A stretch of DNA of 64,000 nt from Mucilaginibacter arboris (GCF_009754915.1 NZ_WPIK01000001.1:248001-312000), one strand, 5' to 3'; shown: positions 8,395 through 17,133, counted from the stretch's first letter. Numbers and translations are program-made. Notes: a model not told the origin generated them from the letters alone.

Positions 8395-8486
8395 GTTTGT
8401 CATGCTGAATTTATTTCAGCATCTCTCGGGAAATGTTCTTTATACTAATCCTGAGGGAATCCCGAAACAAGTTCGGGATGACAAAC
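8395..8486. repeat. Nested extragenic palindrome
   Basis: Outer arms GTTTGTCAT (8395-8403) and ATGACAAAC (8478-8486) enclose two small perfect hairpins, ATGCTGAA/TTCAGCAT (8402-8409, 8415-8422) and ATCCCGAA/TTCGGGAT (8459-8466, 8472-8479). It lies between convergent genes. Its outer TGTCAT end is shared with the palindrome at 6196. Confidence 0.75.
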
Positions 8487-8513
8487 TCTAACAAAACCCC
8501 AATTTTATACCGA

Positions 8514-8525
8514 TAAAAGAAGCAT
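8514..8525 (-). repeat. Interspersed repeat core just after efp
   Basis: Read on the minus strand, the core begins two bases after the efp stop codon and is followed by TCGGTATAAAATTGG, a full match to the extension. Confidence 0.85.
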
Positions 8526-8527
8526 GA

Positions 8528-9088
8528 TTACTTTACACGTTCTACATAACTGCCGGTTGCCGTATCCACTTTTACTTTATCACCTAAATTAATAAATAAT
8601 GGCACTTTAATTTCGGCCCCGGTCTCAACCGTTGCACTTTTCAAAGCACCGGTTGAAGTATCGCCTTTAACAGCAGGTTCGGTATAAGTAATTTCCAACT
8701 CTGCTGATGCGGGCGCTTTGGCCATAATCGGTTCATCGCTTTCAAAAGCTACAATTACGTTGGCGCCTTCTTTTAAAAATTTAACAGAATTACCGAACAA
8801 AAATTTTGGTATGTTAAACTGCTCGTAAGTGGTGTTGTCCATCACTACCAAATCGTTGCCATCTTCGTATAAATACTGGTAATCACTGGTTTCTACACGG
8901 GCAATTTCTACTTCTTCATCCGTACGGAAACGGTATTCTACTAATTTTCCTGTTTTAACATTGCGCATACGCGCCTGGTAAAAAGCGCGCAAGTTGCCGG
9001 GTGTACGGTGGATAAACTCTTCTACCTGTATCAGTTCGCCGTTAAAACGCAGGATATTACCATTTTTTATATCAGATGCCTTAGCCAT
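8528..9088 (-). CDS. efp: Translation elongation factor P
   Basis: Relieves ribosome stalling at proline stretches. The 186-residue length and three-domain layout are normal, with the KOW-like N-terminal domain and the C-terminal OB domain ending VDTATGSYVERVK. The loop that normally carries a modifiable Lys (PGKG) reads P30-G31-N32-L33-R34, so the canonical residue is Asn. It is the last gene of the lipid A gene run, 84 bases after the ABC ATPase. I take the ATG at 9088, which opens with MAKASDIKNGNILRFNGEL. Confidence 0.95.
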   Translation of the reverse strand: MAKASDIKNGNILRFNGELIQVEEFIHRTPGNLRAFYQARMRNVKTGKLVEYRFRTDEEVEIARVETSDYQYLYEDGNDLVVMDNTTYEQFNIPKFLFGNSVKFLKEGANVIVAFESDEPIMAKAPASAELEITYTEPAVKGDTSTGALKSATVETGAEIKVPLFINLGDKVKVDTATGSYVERVK

Positions 9089-9172
9089 AATCAGTTTTAT
9101 TTGAGAGCCGCAAAATTAGCAATCGGGCGGAAAGAAACAAAAGCTTTAATTGCTGTTCCCATATTTTGATAT

Positions 9173-9832
9173 TTAGAAGGCAGATTTTATAGTGGTAAAA
9201 ACAGTATCAGACTTTTTCTTGTAATCCAAAATATTCAATTGGTCCCGGCAGAAACTGTATTCGTGTTCCTGGTTGGAACAGATAATGGTTAGGCGGCTTG
9301 CAGCAAATTTTTCCACTAATTGCAAGTACCAGTCAATTCCCTGCGTATCTAAGTTTGCGGTTGGTTCATCCAGCATTAACAAAGGTGTATCTGCACAAAA
9401 AGCAAGGGCTAATTTAACACGTTGCTTCATCCCGGAAGAAAAATAGCGGATTAATTTGTTTTTACTGCTTTCCATTTGCAGCAGTTCTATAATTTTATGT
9501 CGGTCTAACCCACTTAAATAAGTTTTAAACTGAAAATGGAAATCGATCATTTCGCTTAAGCTAAATTCTTCAATTAGTTCGAGGTAAGGGGCAGCTAAGC
9601 TTACGTGCTGGTAAACCTGTTCAACCTCTACTTTTTTTTGCTGATAAAAGAAGCATACACTGCCAGCCGAAGGTGATAAACTTCCATTTAGTATTTGAAG
9701 TAACGTAGATTTACCTGAACCATTAATCCCTAAAATGGCGTAGCTATGCGGCGAGGAAAAAGTATAATTAATGTTCCTGAAAATCCAGTCTCTGTTAAAA
9801 CGTCGGCCCAGGTTTTCAAGAATGATTTGCAT
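9173..9832 (-). CDS. ABC transporter ATP-binding protein
   Basis: A single nucleotide-binding domain of 219 residues without membrane segments, so it must pair with an unseen permease. Walker A is GINGSGKST (about 35-43), the signature is YFSSGMKQR, and Walker B is LLMLDEPTANLD. The H-loop position reads CSNQEHE, so a catalytic His is not obvious. The nearest look-alikes are CcmA-type heme-exporter ATPases. It follows lpxA by 16 bases and is probably part of that operon. An exact interspersed repeat core lies inside at 9645-9656, encoding VCFFYQQ between beta strands near residue 65, a tolerant position. Confidence 0.88.
   Translation of the reverse strand: MQIILENLGRRFNRDWIFRNINYTFSSPHSYAILGINGSGKSTLLQILNGSLSPSAGSVCFFYQQKKVEVEQVYQHVSLAAPYLELIEEFSLSEMIDFHFQFKTYLSGLDRHKIIELLQMESSKNKLIRYFSSGMKQRVKLALAFCADTPLLMLDEPTANLDTQGIDWYLQLVEKFAASRLTIICSNQEHEYSFCRDQLNILDYKKKSDTVFTTIKSAF
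9645..9656 (-). repeat. Interspersed repeat core inside a coding sequence
   Basis: Exact core in the ABC ATPase gene, read in a frame giving CFFY, followed by TCAGCAAAAAAAAG. Confidence 0.8.
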
Positions 9833-9848
9833 GAATGGCTATTGGTCT

Positions 9849-10640
9849 TTAAAAAGAGGAAGGGTTACCAAACCCTTTCATAATGCCACGGTTGGAGTTC
9901 CGGATAAAATCCAGTATTTCATCTCGTATTTCTGTTGGTTGCCGTTCTGCTTCGATCATGTAAAGTGCATTGCTCAAGTTATGCTTTTTTACAAAAATGG
10001 TACGGTAAATATCCTGGATTTCGTTGATCTGATCGGAGGAATAGCCTCTCCGGCGTAAACCAACAGAATTGATACCAACATAAGATAAAGGTTCGCGGGC
10101 AGCTTTAACATAAGGCGGAACATCTTTTCGCACCAAAGAACCACCAGTAACAAAAGCATGCGCACCAATATGGCAAAACTGATGTACCGCAACCATGCCA
10201 GCCAACACAACATAATCATCAATAGTTACGTGGCCTGCTAATGTTGTGTTATTGGAGAAGATGCAATTATTACCGATCTGGCAATCGTGGCCAACGTGGC
10301 AATAAGCCATAATCAGACAATTGTTTCCTACACTTGTTTTCCAGCGATCTTTGGTGCCTCTGTTAATAGTTGCACATTCACGGATGGTCGTATTATCACC
10401 AATTTCTACCGTCGTTTTTTCGCCTGCAAATTTCAGGTCCTGCGGAATAGCAGAAATAACGGCACCCGGAAAAATACGGCAGTTTTTACCAATACGCGCA
10501 CCATCCATAATGGTTACGTTAGATCCAATCCACGTACCTTCGCCAATTTCCACATCTCCGTAAATGGTAACGAAAGGCTCAATCACCACATCAGCAGCGA
10601 TTTTTGCTTCGGGATGAATGTATGCTAAAGGCTGGGTCAT
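9849..10640 (-). CDS. lpxA: UDP-N-acetylglucosamine O-acyltransferase
   Basis: First step of lipid A synthesis: transfers a hydroxyacyl chain from ACP to UDP-GlcNAc. The 263-residue protein is a left-handed beta helix of hexapeptide repeats (IGEGTWIGSNVTI, IGKNCRIFPGAVI and so on) with the catalytic-His block YCHVGHDCQIGNN and the conserved GLRRRGYS before the helical C-terminus. Its ATG overlaps the end of lpxC-fabZ by four bases, so the two are translationally coupled. Confidence 0.96.
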   Translation of the reverse strand: MTQPLAYIHPEAKIAADVVIEPFVTIYGDVEIGEGTWIGSNVTIMDGARIGKNCRIFPGAVISAIPQDLKFAGEKTTVEIGDNTTIRECATINRGTKDRWKTSVGNNCLIMAYCHVGHDCQIGNNCIFSNNTTLAGHVTIDDYVVLAGMVAVHQFCHIGAHAFVTGGSLVRKDVPPYVKAAREPLSYVGINSVGLRRRGYSSDQINEIQDIYRTIFVKKHNLSNALYMIEAERQPTEIRDEILDFIRNSNRGIMKGFGNPSSF

Positions 10641-12037
10641 GCGTTTTTGTATCTAACAATTTGCGCCATTAGTTCGGCTTCTACCACAATTTTTTCTCCT
10701 ACAAATCCAATCCCTTTCATTTGTGCGATGCCGCGGCGGATAGGTGCCAGCAGGTCACAACGGAAAACGAGTGTATCACCTGGTAAAACTTTATCTTTAA
10801 AACGCGCATTTTCTATCTTTAAAAACAGTGTTAACCAATTTTCAGGATCAGGAACGGTATTCAATACTAAAATTCCTCCCGTTTGTGCCATGGCTTCAAT
10901 CTGCAATACGCCCGGCATAACAGGTGCACCCGGAAAATGGCCTGCAAAAAAAGGCTCGTTCATGGTAACTGCTTTTACACCGACCACATGGGTTTTTGTA
11001 AGCTCCATGATTTTATCGATCAATAACATAGGCGGCCGGTGCGGCAGTATGTTCATGATCTGTACTGTATCGTAAACCGGTTTTGCATTCGGGTTATAAT
11101 AATGGTAGTTCTTTTTGTTCCGCTCTTTTTTGATCAGCGTTTTTATTTTTTTAGCGAAAGCGATGTTAGCAGCATGGCCCGGACGGGCAGCCATAATATG
11201 GCCTTTTAACGGCACGCCTACTAATGCCAGATCGCCAATCATATCCAGCAATTTGTGCCTTGCCGGTTCATTCTGGTGCCTTAATTCTATATTATTTAAG
11301 ATGCCTTGCGGGGCAACATTAATATCTTTCCGGTTAAACAGTGTAGCTAAATGTTGCAGTTCTTCCTGGTTTACATCGCGGTCAACCACAACAATAGCAT
11401 TATTAATATCGCCGCCTTTAATCAGGTTATGCTTTAACAGCATTTCCAATTCATGCAAAAAACAAAAGGTGCGGCAGGATGCAATTTCGCGCCTAAACTC
11501 AGAAATGGTAGAAATACTGGCATGCTGACTGCCCAGGACAGGCGAATTATAATCAACCATACAGGTAAAACGATAATCATCAAGCGGCATAGCTACCATA
11601 TCTACTTTACGGTCAGGTTCAGAATAATGGATGTTATATGGAATACTAAAATATTCACGGTCGGCTTCCTGCTCTTTAAAGCCTGCTTCAACCAAGGCAT
11701 CTACATATTGCAGGGAACTACCATCCATAATTGGTGTTTCCGGTCCGTCTAAATCAATAAGCACATTATCCAACTCTAAACCAACCAGCGAAGCAAGTAC
11801 ATGCTCAACCGTATTTACAGATGCCCCATCCTGGCTGATGGTTGTACCGCGGGAAGTATCGGTAACGTTATCTACATCCGCATCAATAATAGGCTGGCCT
11901 TCAATATCAATCCTTCTGAACTTAAATCCGTGGTTTTCCGGAGCCGGACGAAAAGTGAGCGTTACTTTTTCACCGGTATGTAATCCTGTTCCTGAAACAG
12001 AAACCGCAGCTTTAATTGTTCTTTGTTTTACATTCAT
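10637..12037 (-). CDS. LpxC-FabZ fusion: deacetylase and hydroxyacyl-ACP dehydratase
   Basis: A bifunctional enzyme of 466 residues. The N-terminal part (about 1-300) is LpxC, the zinc deacetylase committing to lipid A, with SGTGLHTGEKVTLTF, the zinc His in VEHVLASL and HKLLDMIGDLALVG. The C-terminal part (about 315-466) is FabZ, a fatty acid dehydratase, with LPHRPPMLLIDK and the active-site GHFPGAPVMPGVLQIEAMAQ. The fusion is standard in Bacteroidota and lets one transcript balance lipid A and phospholipid supply. The ATG at 12037 is preferred over an upstream TTG. Confidence 0.96.
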   Translation of the reverse strand: MNVKQRTIKAAVSVSGTGLHTGEKVTLTFRPAPENHGFKFRRIDIEGQPIIDADVDNVTDTSRGTTISQDGASVNTVEHVLASLVGLELDNVLIDLDGPETPIMDGSSLQYVDALVEAGFKEQEADREYFSIPYNIHYSEPDRKVDMVAMPLDDYRFTCMVDYNSPVLGSQHASISTISEFRREIASCRTFCFLHELEMLLKHNLIKGGDINNAIVVVDRDVNQEELQHLATLFNRKDINVAPQGILNNIELRHQNEPARHKLLDMIGDLALVGVPLKGHIMAARPGHAANIAFAKKIKTLIKKERNKKNYHYYNPNAKPVYDTVQIMNILPHRPPMLLIDKIMELTKTHVVGVKAVTMNEPFFAGHFPGAPVMPGVLQIEAMAQTGGILVLNTVPDPENWLTLFLKIENARFKDKVLPGDTLVFRCDLLAPIRRGIAQMKGIGFVGEKIVVEAELMAQIVRYKNA

Positions 12038-12056
12038 AATTATCAAGTCGTTATTG

Positions 12057-13118
12057 CTAAGGTTTCAGATCATGTTGTACAGAAACGTGTTGCAATTCGG
12101 TCAGTTTTTTTTCCAGCTCCTTAATTTTTTTTTCTATTTCGGGCAAACGGTTTACCATTACTTGTGAGCGCATGTGCTCCTGATAATGAGTAGCAGGCGC
12201 GCCTGCCCATTTCTTATTTTCTTCGTTAATTGATCTGCTGATGCCAGATTTTGCCTGCACTTGCGAACCTTTGGCCACACTAATATGGCCTACCACGCCA
12301 ACTTGTCCGCCTAAAATTACATTTTCACCAATTTTTGTACTGCCCGAAATACCGGTTTGTGCTGCTACAACAGTATTGCAGCCAATTTCTACATTATGTG
12401 CAATCTGGATAAGGTTATCCAGCTTAACTCCTTTTCGGATAATGGTTGAACCCATAGTAGCGCGGTCAATGGTTGTATTTGCGCCAATCTCTACATCATC
12501 TTCAATAATTACATTACCAATCTGGCTAATTTTCTGATAACTGCCATCACCTTGCGGGGCAAAGCCAAAACCATCGCCACCAACAATTACACCTGAATGA
12601 ACAATGACATTATTACCAATAATACAGTCAAAATAAATTTTTACACCGGCAAACAAAGTAACATTGCTGCCAAGTTGTACATCATCAGCCAGATAAGAAT
12701 TTGGGTAGATGCGGCAATTGTTGCCAATTTTAACATTTGGGCCGATGTAAGTAAAAGCGCCGATGTAAACATCCTGGCCAATTTGTGCAGAGGGATGAAT
12801 AAAACAAGGCTGCTCAATACCGGCTTTTGCTAATTTACTCTGGTTATATTTTTCGAGCAACACAGAAATAGCAATGTAGGGGTTCTCTACACGGATAAGG
12901 GTAGTGTTTATAGGTTCTGCTAAAAGCTGATCGTTATTAACAATAACAACCGAAGCTTTGGTGGTGTATAAGAACTGCTCGTATTTAGGATTGGCTAAAA
13001 AAGACAAACAACCTTCTTCTGCTTCTTCTATTTTTGCTAACTGATTAACCGTTACTTCAGGCTTACCTTCAACAGTTCCATTTAACAATAAGCTGAGTTC
13101 AAGTGCGGTAAATTGCAT
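12057..13118 (-). CDS. lpxD: UDP-3-O-acylglucosamine N-acyltransferase
   Basis: Third step of lipid A synthesis: adds the N-linked hydroxyacyl chain. The 353 residues comprise an N-terminal uridine-binding domain (MQFTALELSLLLNG to about 100), a hexapeptide beta helix with the GDGFGFAP loop and catalytic His region IQIAHNVEIG, and a C-terminal coiled coil (EIEKKIKELEKKLTEL) for trimerisation. The ATG at 13118 is chosen because the family begins MQFTA at this point. It lies 19 bases upstream of lpxC-fabZ. Confidence 0.96.
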   Translation of the reverse strand: MQFTALELSLLLNGTVEGKPEVTVNQLAKIEEAEEGCLSFLANPKYEQFLYTTKASVVIVNNDQLLAEPINTTLIRVENPYIAISVLLEKYNQSKLAKAGIEQPCFIHPSAQIGQDVYIGAFTYIGPNVKIGNNCRIYPNSYLADDVQLGSNVTLFAGVKIYFDCIIGNNVIVHSGVIVGGDGFGFAPQGDGSYQKISQIGNVIIEDDVEIGANTTIDRATMGSTIIRKGVKLDNLIQIAHNVEIGCNTVVAAQTGISGSTKIGENVILGGQVGVVGHISVAKGSQVQAKSGISRSINEENKKWAGAPATHYQEHMRSQVMVNRLPEIEKKIKELEKKLTELQHVSVQHDLKP

Positions 13119-13180
13119 CGGGACAAATTTAATTCTAAATATCAAAGCAGCAAATTATAAACCAGCTGCAATAAGTATTG

Positions 13181-14407
13181 TTACAAACCTTTAATTACAC
13201 ATAAAACATATTTTATCACCCGTTTAGATAACGAAATAAGGTTTGAATTATCGCTGGCATCGGCAATGTCCTGCACTTCACCATTTTTAAGTAAAATCCT
13301 GATATTCTCGTCACCAACCTTATAAGCATCATTTACTATACGATCTGTAAAAACATAATAACCGGCTTCTTCTTCGTCTATTAGACCGAGTTTTTCTTTT
13401 ACCAGTTGCTTTAATTCTACCGTTTGGTCTATTGCCGGCGGTATGTTGGTTATTTCTACGCGATACAAATTACGGCTAATAAAACGTTTGCAGAGGTCAG
13501 ACAAGATAAAGTCTGAATGGTTTACCCAAACTTTTACGGCTGATAAAATATCTGTATCATCCAGGTTAATAAACGCATCTAAATGCCGTGCATCCATTAC
13601 GAATGCTTCTTTTAGCACACTTTTATTTAGGAAATGCGCCAATGCAGGTGTCGCAAATAAATCTGCACCGCTTAAAGCCAGTTCGCGGCTCCGTTCTAAA
13701 ATTTTAACCAGCAGCATTTCGGCAGCAATAACAGTTTTATGCAGATAAACCTGCCAGTACATTAATCTACGCGCAATCAGAAATTTTTCTACGGAGTAAA
13801 TGCCTTTTTCTTCCACTACAATATGATCATCCCGGACGTTTAGCATTTTAAGGATCCGGTCAAAACTGATCACACCTTCAGAAACGCCGGTAAAAAAACT
13901 ATCACGGTTCAGGTAATCCATCCGGTCGATATCCAACTGCCCCGAAACCAACTGATGTAAAAAATGCTTCGGATAAGTATCATTAAAAATAGCAATTGCC
14001 ATTTCCAGTTGCCCGTTAAACTCTTTGTTCAATCGGTCCATTAATAATCTGGAAATCATTTCGTGCGATACTCCTTTTACCAGGGTATTTTCAAGTGCAT
14101 GCGAAAACGGCCCGTGGCCAATATCATGCAATAAAATAGCGATTTCTACGCCTTCTTCTTCCTCAGCCGAAATTTCAACGCCTTTGCTGCGCAAGGTTTC
14201 TACCGCAAGTCCCATTAAATGTAGGGCGCCAAGTGCATGATGAAAACGGGTATGCAACGCACCGGGATAAACCAAATGTGTCATCCCCAATTGTTTGATG
14301 TAGCGCAACCGCTGAAAATAATGGTGCTCTACCAGATCAAAAATCAGGTCGGTTGGTATAGTGATAAATCCGTAAACCGGATCATTAATGATTTTCTTTT
14401 TATTCAA
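13181..14407 (-). CDS. HD-domain phosphohydrolase
   Basis: A cytosolic metal-dependent phosphohydrolase of 408 residues, similar in layout to dGTPase-like HD proteins. Metal ligands are visible in TRFHHALGALHL, the HD pair in ILLHDIGHGPFSHALE, and the late Asp in LDIDRMDYLNRDS. The substrate is unknown. The N-terminal block KKIINDPVYGFI is conserved in the family and requires a TTG start at 14407, in the context ATTTTGAATAAA. It precedes lpxD by 62 bases and may head the lipid A operon. An exact repeat core lies inside at 13603-13614 (VLKEAF). Confidence 0.88.
   Translation of the reverse strand: MNKKKIINDPVYGFITIPTDLIFDLVEHHYFQRLRYIKQLGMTHLVYPGALHTRFHHALGALHLMGLAVETLRSKGVEISAEEEEGVEIAILLHDIGHGPFSHALENTLVKGVSHEMISRLLMDRLNKEFNGQLEMAIAIFNDTYPKHFLHQLVSGQLDIDRMDYLNRDSFFTGVSEGVISFDRILKMLNVRDDHIVVEEKGIYSVEKFLIARRLMYWQVYLHKTVIAAEMLLVKILERSRELALSGADLFATPALAHFLNKSVLKEAFVMDARHLDAFINLDDTDILSAVKVWVNHSDFILSDLCKRFISRNLYRVEITNIPPAIDQTVELKQLVKEKLGLIDEEEAGYYVFTDRIVNDAYKVGDENIRILLKNGEVQDIADASDNSNLISLSKRVIKYVLCVIKGL
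13603..13614 (+). repeat. Interspersed repeat core inside a coding sequence
   Basis: Exact core within the HD hydrolase gene, antisense to it; the complement is translated as LKEAF. Confidence 0.75.
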
Positions 14408-14412
14408 AATTA

Positions 14413-14424
14413 ATGCTTCTTTAA
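14413..14424 (+). repeat. Repeat core with one mismatch before the HD gene
   Basis: ATGCTTCTTTAA, five bases upstream of the HD hydrolase start codon, in antisense orientation to that gene. Confidence 0.5.
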
Positions 14425-14547
14425 AAAACGCCTTTAAAGTAAAACTAAAATACCGCTTTCCTGCTTTGTGTTAAATTTTGTTAAGTTTATACAGCTGAAG
14501 CAACAAAACGTTGCCTACAGGGTTTAATTTTTTAAACAAATACTAAA

Positions 14548-16101
14548 ATGCAGGATACTACTATATTATGGGCCGATGATGAGATTGACTTTCTGAAACC
14601 ACATATATTATTTTTAAACGAAAAAGGTTACACGATTAAAACTGCAACTAATGGCGCAGATGCGGTTGATATTTTCAAAAACAACAATATTGATTTAGTT
14701 TTTCTGGACGAAAATATGCCGGGCATGACCGGTTTAGAAACGCTGACTGAAATTAAAAACATTAATGCAGATGTACCTATTGTAATGATTACCAAAAGTG
14801 AAGAAGAACACTTGATGGAAGATGCAATTGGTTCTAAAATTGATGATTACCTGATTAAGCCGGTTAACCCGAAGCAAATTTTGCTTACCATTAAAAAACT
14901 GACCGAAAACAAGCGTTTGGTTACGGCTAAAACCACAATGGCTTACCAGCAGGATTTCCGCACGCTTGGAATGAGTTTGAACGATAACCTGAGTTACCAG
15001 GAATGGGTTGATGTTTATAAGAAACTAATTTATTGGGAACTCGAGCTGGAAAAACTGGAAGATGCAGGTATGCACGATATCCTGACTTTGCAAAAGGCAG
15101 AAGCAAACACACAATTTTCCAAATTCATTGAAAAAAATTATTTGAAATGGATAAAGGAACAGGATTCGGCACCAATGCTTTCACATCAATTATTTAAAAA
15201 GAAGGTTTTTCCGCAGCTAAATCCTACTTCGCCCACTTTTTTTATTTTGATAGATAATTTACGTTATGACCAATATCGCATCATTCACCCAATCATTTCA
15301 GAATATTTTCGTCTGGAAGAAGAAGATACTTACTTCAGTATTTTGCCAACAGCAACGCAATATGCGCGTAATGCCATTTTTGCCGGTTTAATGCCACTGG
15401 ATATGGAAAAACGCTTTCCGGAAATGTGGCAGAACGATGAAGATGAAGGCGGCAAAAACTTGTTTGAAGAGCAGTTTCTGGCCGATCAGCTTAAAAGGAC
15501 ACTACGCAGAGACTGTAAGTTTTCTTATCATAAAATTTTAAATATTGATGAAGGCCGTGCATTAAACGATTCCATCAGCAACCTGATGCAAAACGAACTG
15601 AATGTGGTTGTTTACAACTTTGTAGATATGCTTTCGCATGCACGTACAGATATGCAAATGATACGCGAACTGGCCAGCGGAGATGCCGCCTACCGCTCAT
15701 TAACGCTTTCCTGGTTTGAGCATTCCCCTTTGTTTGACTTGTTGAAATTTCTGGCGCAAAAACAGGTAAAAGTGGTTATCACAACCGATCATGGAACAAT
15801 CCGTGTAAAAAACCCAAGCAAGATTATTGGCGACAGAAACACGAATACCAACCTGCGTTACAAACAAGGCAAAAATTTAAATTACAATGCCAAAGAAGTA
15901 TTTCACATCCGCAACCCGCATGATGCCATGCTGCCGAAACTACATGTAAGTTCCAGCTTTGTGTTTGCCAAGGAAGATAAATACTTCGTTTACCCGAACA
16001 ATTTTAACCACTTTGTTAACTTTTATAACGAAACTTTCCAGCATGGAGGTATTTCTATGGAAGAAATGATTGTGCCAATTGCTACTTACGGACCGAGGTA
16101 G
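14548..16101 (+). CDS. porX: PorX-type response regulator with PglZ domain
   Basis: Regulator of the type IX secretion system. Residues 1-125 form a receiver domain with the acidic pair D10/D11, phospho-acceptor D54 in LVFLDENMPG and the conserved Lys in LIKPVNP. After a helical linker, residues from about 215 form a PglZ domain of the alkaline phosphatase superfamily, with metal motifs ILIDNLRYDQ and VITTDHGTI. In characterised PorX proteins this domain hydrolyses oligonucleotides and PorX works with sensor PorY and sigma factor SigP. No PorY gene is in the window. The 517-residue length is typical. Confidence 0.94.
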   Translation: MQDTTILWADDEIDFLKPHILFLNEKGYTIKTATNGADAVDIFKNNNIDLVFLDENMPGMTGLETLTEIKNINADVPIVMITKSEEEHLMEDAIGSKIDDYLIKPVNPKQILLTIKKLTENKRLVTAKTTMAYQQDFRTLGMSLNDNLSYQEWVDVYKKLIYWELELEKLEDAGMHDILTLQKAEANTQFSKFIEKNYLKWIKEQDSAPMLSHQLFKKKVFPQLNPTSPTFFILIDNLRYDQYRIIHPIISEYFRLEEEDTYFSILPTATQYARNAIFAGLMPLDMEKRFPEMWQNDEDEGGKNLFEEQFLADQLKRTLRRDCKFSYHKILNIDEGRALNDSISNLMQNELNVVVYNFVDMLSHARTDMQMIRELASGDAAYRSLTLSWFEHSPLFDLLKFLAQKQVKVVITTDHGTIRVKNPSKIIGDRNTNTNLRYKQGKNLNYNAKEVFHIRNPHDAMLPKLHVSSSFVFAKEDKYFVYPNNFNHFVNFYNETFQHGGISMEEMIVPIATYGPR

Positions 16102-16102
16102 A

Positions 16103-16114
16103 ATGCTTCTTTTA
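16103..16114 (+). repeat. Interspersed repeat core just after porX
   Basis: Exact core starting one base after the porX stop codon, in the sense direction. Confidence 0.8.
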
Positions 16115-16126
16115 CAATACTTTTTT

Positions 16127-16134
16127 TATATTTG
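16127..16134 (+). promoter_or_regulatory. Possible -7 element for the toxin-antitoxin pair
   Basis: TATATTTG fits TAnnTTTG and ends three bases before the antitoxin ATG at 16138, which would make a leaderless transcript. No clear -33 element is visible. Confidence 0.3.
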
Positions 16135-16137
16135 ATC

Positions 16138-16302
16138 ATGGTTACGATTTTAAATAAGGATAGCGATCTGACTGAAATCAAGAAGGCAATTGCAAAGCGA
16201 AAAGTCAAAAAATATTTTGATGCAAAAAAATTTTGTGGTGCTTTAAAATTTGAAGAAGACGGATTGAAAATTCAACAGCAACTCAGGAATGAGTGGGAAT
16301 AA
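16138..16302 (+). CDS. Antitoxin-like small protein next to a PIN toxin
   Basis: A 54-residue protein beginning MVTILNKDSDLTEIKKAI, with a basic helix (AIAKRKVKKYFDAKKF) and an acidic/amphipathic tail ending QQQLRNEWE. Size, charge pattern and position, overlapping the PIN-domain gene by 14 bases, identify it as the cognate antitoxin; the tail would block the toxin active site. No DNA-binding fold can be assigned by eye. Confidence 0.75.
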   Translation: MVTILNKDSDLTEIKKAIAKRKVKKYFDAKKFCGALKFEEDGLKIQQQLRNEWE

Positions 16303-16660
16303 GGTTTTCTTAGATACTAATACTTGTATATACCTTCTGAATGGAAATAAAATTTTAGCCGACTTTTTACAAGGGCAGGAAATTTTTATTTCCATTATCA
16401 GTGAGATAGAATTGTTTGCATATAAAGGAAATGATTCAAATTCTACAGAAATTCTGAACAATTTTATTCAATCTATAGATGTGATTGATTTAGATCAAAC
16501 TATTAAAAGTATTACTATCGAAATAAGAAAAACTTTTAGACTAAAACTTCCTGATAGTATTATTGCGGCTTCGGCTATTTCAAATAATTTACCTTTTATT
16601 ACTGCTGATAAAGCCTTTACGACTGTTAAAGAACTGGATTTAATTTTATTTGAAATATAG
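16289..16660 (+). CDS. PIN-domain toxin, VapC family
   Basis: A 123-residue ribonuclease toxin. The acidic PIN residues are visible: D9 in VFLDTNTCIYLL, Glu in IISEIELFAYKG, Asp in LKLPDSIIAASAI and Asp in FITADKAF. VapC toxins usually cut tRNA or rRNA and are held inactive by the antitoxin encoded by the overlapping upstream gene. The 3' end overlaps the open frame of tsaE, so the module fits tightly between porX and tsaE. Confidence 0.88.
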   Translation: MSGNKVFLDTNTCIYLLNGNKILADFLQGQEIFISIISEIELFAYKGNDSNSTEILNNFIQSIDVIDLDQTIKSITIEIRKTFRLKLPDSIIAASAISNNLPFITADKAFTTVKELDLILFEI

Positions 16661-16664
16661 TAAA

Positions 16665-17081
16665 GTGACTACTTTTATTTATACTGAAAAAGAAATAGAA
16701 AATGCTGTGGATTTTCTATTGTCCAGAGTTCAAAACCAAAAAATCCTACTCTTTTACGGCGAGATGGGTGCCGGGAAAACTACTTTTATCAAAGCTTTTT
16801 GTGCTGCTTTAGTCGTTACAGACACCGTTTCAAGCCCGACTTTTTCTATCGTAAATGAATATGAGTACCCCGAAGGTATAGTTTATCATTTTGACTTTTA
16901 TCGCCTTAAAAACCAAGCCGAAGCTTTAGATATTGGTGTAGAAGAATATTTCTATTCCGGCAATTACTGTTTGATCGAATGGCCGGAAAAAATACCAGAT
17001 TTATTACCCGAAAATTCTCTTAAAATTTTGGTTGAAGTACAGCCCGATCAACAGCGAAAATTAACAATAGCGAAAATTTAA
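16665..17081 (+). CDS. tsaE: tRNA threonylcarbamoyladenosine ATPase
   Basis: Part of the TsaB/D/E complex that makes t6A37 on ANN-decoding tRNAs. The product has Walker A GEMGAGKTTFIKAF, the family signature SSPTFSIVNEY, VYHFDFYRLK and CLIEWPEKIPDLLPEN. The normal size is about 140 residues. Two starts are possible: GTG at 16665 (138 residues, chosen) or TTG at 16650, which would overlap the toxin gene. The upstream neighbour is a toxin-antitoxin pair, so this gene may depend on their transcript. Confidence 0.92.
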   Translation: MTTFIYTEKEIENAVDFLLSRVQNQKILLFYGEMGAGKTTFIKAFCAALVVTDTVSSPTFSIVNEYEYPEGIVYHFDFYRLKNQAEALDIGVEEYFYSGNYCLIEWPEKIPDLLPENSLKILVEVQPDQQRKLTIAKI

Positions 17082-17094
17082 TCTCATTTCGGCT

Positions 17095-17102
17095 TATATT
17101 TG
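17095..17102 (+). promoter_or_regulatory. Possible -7 element upstream of alanine dehydrogenase
   Basis: TATATTTG matches TAnnTTTG and lies 32 bases before the ATG at 17134. No TTTG-like -33 is visible at the expected spacing. Confidence 0.3.
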
Positions 17103-17133
17103 CTTAATTTCAGCAACCGCAAATAGAAACAAT

